A stretch of 38,866 bases of DNA from the NCBI GenBank assembly GCA_945860685.1, contig CAMASJ010000005.1, positions 1 to 38,866 on the forward strand, given 5' to 3'. The translations under genes were made by a program, and so were the position numbers. The DNA comes from Akkermansia muciniphila. Lineage in GTDB: Bacteria > Verrucomicrobiota > Verrucomicrobiia > Limisphaerales > UBA9464. The notes beneath the pieces were generated by a model. That model worked only from the letters and a program-made list of their open reading frames with translations, made no database searches and had not been told where the DNA came from. Numbering within the stretch: position 1 is the stretch's first letter; every line of letters starts with the position of its first letter. Positions 27,210-34,886 of this stretch are shown here, in pieces.

Positions 27210-29243
27210 ATGCACGGCGTCGAATTCCTCCAGGACATGGCGGTGGTGATGATGGTGGCCGGGCTGGTCACCATCCTCTTCCACCGCTTCCGCCAACCCG
27301 TCGTCCTCGGCTACGTCGCGGCCGGCGTGATCGTCGGGCCCCACACGCCGCCATACACCCTCATCCACGACGAGGCCACCATCCGGACGCTGGCCGAGAT
27401 GGGCATCGTGTTCCTCATGTTCGGCCTCGGCCTCGAGTTCAACCTGAGGAAGCTGAAGAAGGTCGGTTCCACCGCGCTGATCGCCGCCCCGCTCGAGATC
27501 ACGCTGATGCTCGGGCTCGGCTACCAGCTGGGGCGGTGGTTCGGCTGGGAGTTGATGGACTGCCTCTTCCTCGGGGCGATGATGTCCATCTCGTCGACCA
27601 CCATCATCGTCAAGGCCCTGCGCGAACTCGGGCTCACCAAGGAACGTTCCTCGGGCCTGATCTTCGGGATCCTCATCGTCGAGGACGTCCTCGCGATCGT
27701 GATGATCGCCCTGCTTTCCGGCATCGCGATGACCGGCTCGTTGAGCCTGCAGGACGTCGGCGTGACCGTCGGCCGACTGTCAATCTTCCTGGCCACCGCG
27801 TTGGTGGCGGGGTTGATCGGGGTGCCGCGGCTGATGGCCTACGTGGGGCGTTTCCGGAGCGACGAGATGCTCCTGGTGACCGCGCTGGGGCTGCTGTTCG
27901 GGTTCTCGATCCTCGCGGTGAAGCTGGGGTACAGCGCCGCGCTCGGGGCGTTCGTGGTCGGCGCGATGGTGGCCGAATCCCGCGAAGCCGGCCGGATCGA
28001 ACACCTGGCTGCGCCGATCCGCGACATGTTCTCCGCGGTCTTCTTCGTCACCGTGGGCATGCTCATCGATCCCCGTCTGCTGTGGCAGCACGCCGGCCCC
28101 ATCCTGGCGATCAGCGCCGCGGTGATGCTCGGCAAGCTGACGGCCTGCTCGTTCGGGACCTTCGTGGCGGGCGAGGGCGGCAGGAGCTCGCTCCGGGTCG
28201 GCTCGGGCATGGCCCAGATCGGCGAGTTCTCCTTCATCATCGCGGCGCTCGGCGTGCAGCTGAAGGTGACCTCGGACTTCCTCTATCCCATCGCCGTGGC
28301 GGTGTCGGTGATCACGACCCTGTTCACCCCGTACCTGATCCGCTCCGCCGGGCCCCTGGCTGCCTTGGTCGAGTCCAAGGGACCTGAACCCCTCGTCCGG
28401 CTGCTGGAGGCGTACACGCAATGGGTCGGTCGGCTCAGCCGGCGCGAAGGCCCCGGCGTCGCCTCCCGCATGATCCGGCGCTGGACGGTCCAGATGGTCC
28501 TCAACCTCCTGCTCGCCGCGGGCGTGTTCCTCGCCGCCGCCTTCCTGTCGCGGCAGACCCCTTCCTGGCTACCGACCGTGTTGCGGGAAGGGGCCGCCCA
28601 CGGGGTGTTCCTCTGGTTGCTCGCGGTGGTGGCGACGTTGCCGCTGTTCATCGCCACCTTCCGCAAGCTCCAGGCGCTGGGCCTCCTCGTGGCGGAACTC
28701 AAGGTGACCCGCGCCGCCGCCGGCGAACGAACCGCGGCCCTCCGGTCGATGGTGGCCAACGCCATCCCGCTGGCCGGCCTCGCCGGAATGGTCGTCTTCG
28801 GCCTCGCCCTCAGCTCGCCGGTCCTTCCGACCCAAGGCGTCCTGCCCGTCCTGGTCGCGACCGTGGCCTTCCTCACCGCGCTGCTCTGGAAGTCCGCGAT
28901 CCGCATCTATTCCAAGGCGCAGTTCGCGCTGGAGGAGACCTTCCGGAATCCCGCTCCCGTCGAGGAACCCGCGCCGCGTCCGATCCCGGCCCTGCTGCGC
29001 GATGCCGACCTCCAGACGGTGACGCTCACCGAGGGCGCGCCCGCCGTGCGCCGGCTCATCCGTGAACTCGCCTTGCGCACCCACAGCGGCGCCAGCGTCG
29101 TCGGCATCGAACGTCGTGGCGTGCCGATCATCAATCCCGGGCCGGACGAGGAACTGCAGTCCGGGGACGTGGTCCTGCTGCTGGGCAGCGCCAACCAGAT
29201 CGATTCCGCGAGGAAGGTCCTGGTCGGAGCCGCCTCCGACTGA
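27210..29243 (+). CDS. CPA2 family cation:proton antiporter (KefB-like) with C-terminal TrkA-C-type domain
   Basis: RFRQPVVLGYVAAGVIVGPHTPP, EMGIVFLMFGLGLEFNLRKL, SISSTTIIVKALRELG, GMAQIGEFSFIIAALG; C-terminal SGASVVGIERRGVPIINPGPDEELQSGDVVLLLGS. Confidence 0.94.
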   Translation: MHGVEFLQDMAVVMMVAGLVTILFHRFRQPVVLGYVAAGVIVGPHTPPYTLIHDEATIRTLAEMGIVFLMFGLGLEFNLRKLKKVGSTALIAAPLEITLMLGLGYQLGRWFGWELMDCLFLGAMMSISSTTIIVKALRELGLTKERSSGLIFGILIVEDVLAIVMIALLSGIAMTGSLSLQDVGVTVGRLSIFLATALVAGLIGVPRLMAYVGRFRSDEMLLVTALGLLFGFSILAVKLGYSAALGAFVVGAMVAESREAGRIEHLAAPIRDMFSAVFFVTVGMLIDPRLLWQHAGPILAISAAVMLGKLTACSFGTFVAGEGGRSSLRVGSGMAQIGEFSFIIAALGVQLKVTSDFLYPIAVAVSVITTLFTPYLIRSAGPLAALVESKGPEPLVRLLEAYTQWVGRLSRREGPGVASRMIRRWTVQMVLNLLLAAGVFLAAAFLSRQTPSWLPTVLREGAAHGVFLWLLAVVATLPLFIATFRKLQALGLLVAELKVTRAAAGERTAALRSMVANAIPLAGLAGMVVFGLALSSPVLPTQGVLPVLVATVAFLTALLWKSAIRIYSKAQFALEETFRNPAPVEEPAPRPIPALLRDADLQTVTLTEGAPAVRRLIRELALRTHSGASVVGIERRGVPIINPGPDEELQSGDVVLLLGSANQIDSARKVLVGAASD

Positions 29244-29252
29244 ACCCGGCCC

Positions 29253-32105
29253 TCATTTCCGCGCGCGGCGCTTGGCTTCCAGAAGCCGGTCCATCCCGCC
29301 ACCAGCGTTGCCGGGCTGTTCGGAACCGGGCTCCGACGGCTGCGTTGCCTTCGGCTCCATGACGGCGATTGGTGCCGTCGGGACGTTCGGTCGGATGTCG
29401 GCGGGCCTCTCGGCTTTGGAGGGCTCCGTCGCCGGGGCCTGGGGTGCGGCTGCGCGGACGGCATCGCGTTTGCCGAGCAGTGTCCGCAACGACTCCTCGG
29501 AGGCGCCGGCCTTGGATTCGTCTTCCGCGCCTTTGCCGAATCGCCGCAGCCGGCTCAGCCAACGTCCCCATTCGTCACGGTCGATCTCGATCCGCCGCAG
29601 GCCGATGTCGGCGACCAACAGCAGGACGATCCACTTCAGCAGGATTTCCCAGAGGTCCACCGGACGCCGGGTCCGCACGCGGTCCAGCAGGAAGGGGTTG
29701 TCCTTGGCCGGGTCGAGGATCCGTCCGCCGCCGAGCTGGGCGAGGGATTCGAGCACGGGCCGGTTGGCGCCGTGGTTCTCGAACTCGGGCGACGTGTTGA
29801 CAGTGGTTCCCAAGGATTGCATCGCCACGATCCGGCCGTCGCGCCGTTCCGCGAGCCCGATCAGGTACGCGCCGATTTCCCCGGCCGGGAAGGCCGCCTC
29901 GTAGTGCCCCGGTCCCTTCTGTTCCAGGCGCACCTCGGTGCGTCGGCCGGTCGGCGAGACGGCGGTGGCGGTGAGTTCGAGGAAGTTCCGGTAGGCGCCG
30001 TCGGAGTCGACCGCGTCGACCGTCAGCCGTCCCTCGCCCCGGTCCGTGGACGCCTCGGCCTGGAACTCCGCGGTGTCCACGCGGCGGAGCACCCAGCCTG
30101 TCGCCTGCAACCAGAAACGCTTGTAGCTGCCCCAGCCCAACCAGTCCTGCGCCCAACGCGAGCGGGCGTCGGAGGTGAAGGCCGCGGTCCGTCCCAACCC
30201 GTGCTGCCAGTGGGCCAGCAGCGGATCCCCCGACGGCGTGACCAGCGGAACCTCCGCCCGGGCCTTGGGCTCGGTCACCACATGGCCGCGCAGGACCGGG
30301 AAGGCGCCGTCCAGTCCCCGGAGCGGCTCGGTTGCGGAGACCACCCGCGGAACGAACGGCGTCTCGTCGATGGCCGACTTCAAGATCACCGCCGTCTCCT
30401 TGATGAAGATCTGCGGCAGCTCCGCGCTGGAGCGCACCTCGTGGAACCGTCCACGTCCCGCCTCCGCCATGCGGATCATGGTCCGCGGCGCCACGTGTGC
30501 CCCGATCATGACCGTGCTGACCGTGATCTTGGAGTCGACGATGGATTCCATCAGGGCGTCTGCGGGTGCGGCGGGGTCGCCGTCGCTGAAGACGAGGATG
30601 TGCTTGAGGTTCGCCGTGGATTTCCGGAGGCCGTCGCGGGCCAGGGTCATCAGGCCGTCGAAGGCGGGAAGGTCGCCCTGGTTCATCCCGGCGATGGCCT
30701 TCGACGCCGCGGCGCGGTCCCCCACCGGGGCGAGGTCGAGCAGCCAGCGGTCTGTTCCGTCCCACAGCACCACGCCCAGTTCGTCGCGCGGACCGAGCGA
30801 GTTCAGGGCGGCGAGTCCGATCTCCCGCGAAATCTGGTTGCCGTTGGCGAACTCCATGCCGTGCATCACCAGCACCAGCGCCCCGGCCGGAAGCACCTTC
30901 TTCGAACTCAGGTCCATCGACACCGGCAACGCCGCCTCGAGCGGCGTTCCGCGGTAGGCGCCGGCGGTGAACGAGTCATCGCCGCCGATGCACAGCAGCC
31001 CGACGCCGAAGTCGCGGACCGCGCTCTCGAGCAGACGCATCCGGTCCGGCCCGAGGACGCCCGCGCCCACGTTGCCGAGGATCACCGCGTCGTGGTCCTG
31101 GATCTCGGCGAGGGTCGACGGGAACGCGTTCGCCGGAAGGACCCGCACCTCGTATTCGGGCCGCAGGGCGTCGACGAGGTTGCGGTCCTGCTCCGGCGAG
31201 GACGACACCAGGAGGATGCGCGGCGTCCCGCGCACCGAGGTGAAGCCCGTCGCACGGTTGTTCTGCGGGACTGTGTCGCCCTCCGCCTCCACCGTGACCT
31301 CGTATCCGTGGAACCCGGTCTCCTCGAGCCGCTGGGGGAAGGTGAAGAGGTTCTTGCCCGCCTCGAGGGAGACCTCCTGTTCGCCTAGGAGGCGGTCGTT
31401 GCGCAACAGGCGGACCTTCGCCCGGCGAGCGGCATCGGACGTGATGTGGACGCGCGCCTCGAACGGGCTGCCGCGCTTGACGGTGGCGGGCAGCACGATC
31501 TTGCGCACGGACAGGTCGGAGCCGCGGCTGCCGCCGAGCGGGAGCACGTCGAGCGTGGCGCCCTGGCGACGCGCCTGGGCCAGGGCCTGGCGGGCGTCGC
31601 CGAGGTTCTCGTGTCCGTCGGAGAGGAGCACGAGCCGCTTCTGGCCGGACTCGGGGAAGGCGGCGGTGGCGAGGCGGATGGCGGAGGCGATGTCCGTCCG
31701 GTCACCCGGGACCACGGCCTGGATCTTCTCCGTCGCCCCGCCGGAGGTGGCCTCCGACTCCAACGCGGCCTCGCTGCCGAAGACGAGGAACCCGGCCTTG
31801 TCCACCCGCTTGGCCTCGGCCGCCCAGCGGTTCGCCTGGTCGCGGGCGGACTCCTGGACCGTCGCGGCGAGCGAGTCGGAACGGTCGAGGAGGAAGAACG
31901 TGTTCATCCCCTCGACCGGGTGCCGCCAGCGGAATCCGGCGAGGGCGAGGACGACGCCGCAGACGAGCAGGAGACGGAGAGCCGTCGAGAGGCGACGGCG
32001 CCAACCGGCGAGCAGCGCATCGGAGTGCACACCCAGCCACCAGGTGGCCCCGGCCGTCACCGGAAGCAACCAGAGCCAATGCGGATGGGTGAAGTCGAAC
32101 GGCAT
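29253..32105 (-). CDS. VWA-domain membrane protein with GATase-like segment
   Basis: MPFDFTHPHWLWLLPVTAGATWWLG, FFLLDRSDSLAATVQESAR, KRLVLLSDGHENLGDARQALAQARRQGATLDVLPLG, ILVFSDGDPAAPADALMESIVDSKITVSTVMIG, VGLLCIGGDDSFTAGAYRGTPLEAALPV. Confidence 0.9.
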   Translation of the reverse strand: MPFDFTHPHWLWLLPVTAGATWWLGVHSDALLAGWRRRLSTALRLLLVCGVVLALAGFRWRHPVEGMNTFFLLDRSDSLAATVQESARDQANRWAAEAKRVDKAGFLVFGSEAALESEATSGGATEKIQAVVPGDRTDIASAIRLATAAFPESGQKRLVLLSDGHENLGDARQALAQARRQGATLDVLPLGGSRGSDLSVRKIVLPATVKRGSPFEARVHITSDAARRAKVRLLRNDRLLGEQEVSLEAGKNLFTFPQRLEETGFHGYEVTVEAEGDTVPQNNRATGFTSVRGTPRILLVSSSPEQDRNLVDALRPEYEVRVLPANAFPSTLAEIQDHDAVILGNVGAGVLGPDRMRLLESAVRDFGVGLLCIGGDDSFTAGAYRGTPLEAALPVSMDLSSKKVLPAGALVLVMHGMEFANGNQISREIGLAALNSLGPRDELGVVLWDGTDRWLLDLAPVGDRAAASKAIAGMNQGDLPAFDGLMTLARDGLRKSTANLKHILVFSDGDPAAPADALMESIVDSKITVSTVMIGAHVAPRTMIRMAEAGRGRFHEVRSSAELPQIFIKETAVILKSAIDETPFVPRVVSATEPLRGLDGAFPVLRGHVVTEPKARAEVPLVTPSGDPLLAHWQHGLGRTAAFTSDARSRWAQDWLGWGSYKRFWLQATGWVLRRVDTAEFQAEASTDRGEGRLTVDAVDSDGAYRNFLELTATAVSPTGRRTEVRLEQKGPGHYEAAFPAGEIGAYLIGLAERRDGRIVAMQSLGTTVNTSPEFENHGANRPVLESLAQLGGGRILDPAKDNPFLLDRVRTRRPVDLWEILLKWIVLLLVADIGLRRIEIDRDEWGRWLSRLRRFGKGAEDESKAGASEESLRTLLGKRDAVRAAAPQAPATEPSKAERPADIRPNVPTAPIAVMEPKATQPSEPGSEQPGNAGGGMDRLLEAKRRARK

Positions 32106-32154
32106 CGCGGACGCACCAACCGTGCGGCGCGCCCCGTTTTGCGCGAGGAAAAAG

Positions 32155-32271
32155 GCGTTGAAGCGTTGAAGCGTTGAAGCGTTGAAGCGTTGAAGCGTTG
32201 AAGCGTTGAAGCGTTGAAGCGTTGAAGCGTTGAAGCGTTGAAGCGTTGAAGCGTTGAAGCGTTGAAGCGTT
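32155..32271. repeat. 8-bp tandem repeat (satellite), unit GCGTTGAA, ~14.6 copies over 117 bp
   Basis: Uninterrupted GCGTTGAAGCGTTGAA... read directly; produces artefactual RFNASTLQ repeats in minus-strand ORFs. Confidence 0.98.
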
Positions 32272-32376
32272 CCATCGGCGGCAAAGGAGTTTTGCCAAAA
32301 AGTCCACTGCCATCTCCGCCCCCCTTAAGCCCTTCAACCTTTCAACGCCCCCGTCTCCGCCACCCCCAGCACCACC

Positions 32377-32406
32377 TTGCTACACGTCGGGGTGGCCGGG
32401 TATCCT
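32377..32406 (+). promoter_or_regulatory. Possible sigma70-like promoter of dapA
   Basis: TTGCTA - 18 nt - TATCCT, 15 nt upstream of the dapA ATG. Confidence 0.35.
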
Positions 32407-32421
32407 GCCCCTCCTTTGCTT

Positions 32422-33294
32422 ATGTTCACCGGCACCTACACCGCTTTGGTCACCCCCTTCCGCGACGGAGTCCTCGACGAGGCCGCCTTCGAGAAACTGG
32501 TCGCGAGCCAGCTCAAGGGTGGCGTGGACGGCATCGTCCCGGTGGGCACGACGGGCGAGTCGCCGACCCTGGACTACGACGAACACATCCGCGTGGTCGA
32601 GCTGGCGGTGAATTTCGCCAAGGGACGCGTCCCGGTCATCGCCGGCACCGGCGCCAACTCCACCAAGGAGGCGATCCTCCTCACCGAACGGGCCGAGGCC
32701 GTCGGCGCGGACGCCTCGCTCCAGGTCGCGCCGTACTACAACAAGCCCAGCCAGGAGGGACTCTACCGTCACTTCGCCGAGATCGCCCGGCACACCAAGC
32801 TCAAGATCCTGCTCTACAGCATCCCGGGCCGCTGCGGCATCGAGATCGGCGTCGACACCGCGAAGCGTCTCGCGGCGGATTTCCCGAACATCGTCGGCAT
32901 CAAGGAAGCCGGCGGTTCCTGCGACCGCGTCAGTCAGCTCCGCGCGGCGTGCGGACCCCGCTTCGTCATCCTCAGCGGCGACGATTCGCTGACGCTGCCC
33001 TTCATGTCCGTCGGCGCCGTCGGCGTCGTCAGCGTGGCCTCCAATGTGGCTCCGAAGCAGGTGTCCCGCATGGTCAACGCCTTCCTCGCCGGCGATCCCA
33101 AGACCGCCCTGAAGATGCACGCGAAGCTTTATCCGCTCTTCCGGAACCTCTTCGTCGAGACCAACCCGGTGCCCTGCAAAGCCGCCCTCGCCCTCGAGGG
33201 GATGATGACCGATGAGGTCCGCCTGCCGCTCGTCTCCGCCTCCCAGGCCACCCGCGAACTCATGGCCGCGACGATGATGCAAGTGGGGCTGTGA
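32422..33294 (+). CDS. dapA: 4-hydroxy-tetrahydrodipicolinate synthase
   Basis: FTGTYTALVTPFRDGVLDEAAF, GIVPVGTTGESPTLDYDEH, VIAGTGANSTKEAI, LQVAPYYNKPSQEGLYRHF, LLYSIPGRCGIEI, IVGIKEAGG, ILSGDDSLTLPFMSVGAVGVVSVASN. Confidence 0.97.
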   Translation: MFTGTYTALVTPFRDGVLDEAAFEKLVASQLKGGVDGIVPVGTTGESPTLDYDEHIRVVELAVNFAKGRVPVIAGTGANSTKEAILLTERAEAVGADASLQVAPYYNKPSQEGLYRHFAEIARHTKLKILLYSIPGRCGIEIGVDTAKRLAADFPNIVGIKEAGGSCDRVSQLRAACGPRFVILSGDDSLTLPFMSVGAVGVVSVASNVAPKQVSRMVNAFLAGDPKTALKMHAKLYPLFRNLFVETNPVPCKAALALEGMMTDEVRLPLVSASQATRELMAATMMQVGL

Positions 33295-33346
33295 GGAAGG
33301 GGACCTTTTCGTCCCGTCTTCCTCACCTACCACGCCTCGTGGTTTC
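33291..33346. terminator. Double-hairpin terminator region between convergent dapA and DUF1501 genes
   Basis: GTGAGGAAG (33291-33299) / CTTCCTCAC (33318-33326) with inner GGGAC/GTCCC, then CCACG-cct-CGTGG followed by TTTCCCCTTTT. Confidence 0.7.
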
Positions 33347-33364
33347 CCCTTTTGCGCGGACTGG

Positions 33365-34870
33365 TCAGATCGCCTTCTGGAACAGGCTCGCGATCGGCTT
33401 CCCGACGCCGTCCCGGGTCACGTAGAACGGCCGCTTCTCGATCTCGTAGGCCAGGTTCGCCGGAATCCCCAGCGCCCGGTGGATCGTGGCGTGGAGGTCC
33501 TCGATGACCACCCGGTCCTTCAGCGTGCGGCAGGGACGTTCATCGGCGGTGACGCCGTGGAGGTGTCCCTTGCGGATGCCGCCCCCGAACATCAGGACGC
33601 ATCCCGCGTCGGTGAAGTGGCGGTGCATCCCGTAGTGGGTCAGGGATTCGATCCGGTCCGGCACCGGCACCTGGTTGGTGATCGGTTTGTCCGGCTTGCC
33701 CTCCTGCATCATGTCGCGGCTGAACTCGCTCGCCAGCACCACCAGAGTGCGGTCCAGCATCCCGCGCTCCTCGAGGTCGAGGACCAGCTGGGCCACCGCG
33801 CCGTCGATCGCCCGCTTCATGTTGGCCAGCTTATCGTGGCCATGCTCGTGGGTGTCCCAGTTCAGGAACGGGATGTACTCGGTCGTCACCTCGATGTACC
33901 GCGCCCCGGCCTCGGCCAGGCGGCGGGCGAGAAGGCATCCGAGGCCGAACCGCTGGATGTTCGCCTTCTCGTAGCTGCCTTCGCGGGTGAAATCGCCGCC
34001 GAGCCGCTTCGAGAAGTCCCATCCGCCCGGCACGTACTTCGCCACGGTCTCGGGCTTCTCCAGCGTGAGGTCGAAGGCCTTGGCCGCCGGCGAGGCCAGC
34101 AGGCGGTGCGCGTTGTCCAGGGAGCGGATCAGGGATTCCTTCTGGAACCCGCTGCCGAGCTGGCCCACCGGCGATGCCGCCGCGAGCCGACGGTAGAACG
34201 CGTCCCGGTTCGCGAAACGCCCCGGACTCATCCCGCCGGGCGGGGTGACCACGTCCTTGGCGGCGTCGGGGAAGGGCACGTTGAACGGTCCGTACTCGCT
34301 GCCGAGGAACCCGGCCGAGGTGAACGCCTTCAGCTCCTCGCCTTCGCCGACGTCCAGCCGCTGGCCGATGTTGATGAACGCGGGGACGGCCGGGTCGCGC
34401 GGCCCGAGCGTCCGCGAGATCGTCGCCCCGATGTGCGGGCAGGCCACCGACTGCGGCGGCGCGTAGCCGGTGTGCCAGTGGAACTGGTGCCGCGAATGCA
34501 GGATGAAGCCCAGGTCCCCGGCCGTGTAGCTGCGGATCAACGTGCCCCGGTCCATCACCGAGGCGATCCGTTCCAGGCCCTCGCTGAAGCGGATGCCATC
34601 CACCTTCGTGGGGATCGAGGGGAACGTCGAAAGCACGCGGTTGGGATCCATGCCCTTCTCGAAGGGGGCGTGGCGCTTCGGATCGAAGGTCTCGGTCGCG
34701 GCCATGCCGCCGCCCATCCAGAGCACGATGACGGTGTCGGCCGTGGCCGGAAGCCGTCCGGTGGATCCCGCCCCGAGGGCCACGCGTGGGAAGCCGGCGG
34801 ACAAGGCCCCGAGCGTCGCCGCTCCCAGGCCCTTCACGAATCCGCGGCGGGTGTAGTCGATGTGTTTCAT
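33365..34870 (-). CDS. DUF1501 domain-containing protein (sulfatase-like, Tat-type signal)
   Basis: N-terminus MKHIDYTRRGFVKGLGAATLGALSAGFPRVALG (RRGFVK twin-arginine-like); DTVIVLWMGGGMAATETFDPK; YIEVTTEYIPFLNWDTHEHGHDKLANMKRAIDGAVAQLVLDLEERGMLDRTLVVLASEFSRD. Confidence 0.93.
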   Translation of the reverse strand: MKHIDYTRRGFVKGLGAATLGALSAGFPRVALGAGSTGRLPATADTVIVLWMGGGMAATETFDPKRHAPFEKGMDPNRVLSTFPSIPTKVDGIRFSEGLERIASVMDRGTLIRSYTAGDLGFILHSRHQFHWHTGYAPPQSVACPHIGATISRTLGPRDPAVPAFINIGQRLDVGEGEELKAFTSAGFLGSEYGPFNVPFPDAAKDVVTPPGGMSPGRFANRDAFYRRLAAASPVGQLGSGFQKESLIRSLDNAHRLLASPAAKAFDLTLEKPETVAKYVPGGWDFSKRLGGDFTREGSYEKANIQRFGLGCLLARRLAEAGARYIEVTTEYIPFLNWDTHEHGHDKLANMKRAIDGAVAQLVLDLEERGMLDRTLVVLASEFSRDMMQEGKPDKPITNQVPVPDRIESLTHYGMHRHFTDAGCVLMFGGGIRKGHLHGVTADERPCRTLKDRVVIEDLHATIHRALGIPANLAYEIEKRPFYVTRDGVGKPIASLFQKAI

Positions 34871-34886
34871 GTCGGGTTTCGGGGAA

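Noticed and set aside
32155-32271. CRISPR array
   Set aside because: It is a contiguous 8-bp satellite without unique spacers, and no cas genes are present.
32057-32337. Minus-strand ORFs encoding RFNASTLQ repeats
   Set aside because: Produced by translation of the 8-bp satellite (24 bp = 8 codons, open in the frames seen). They overlap the VWA gene out of frame and have no start-site or homology support.
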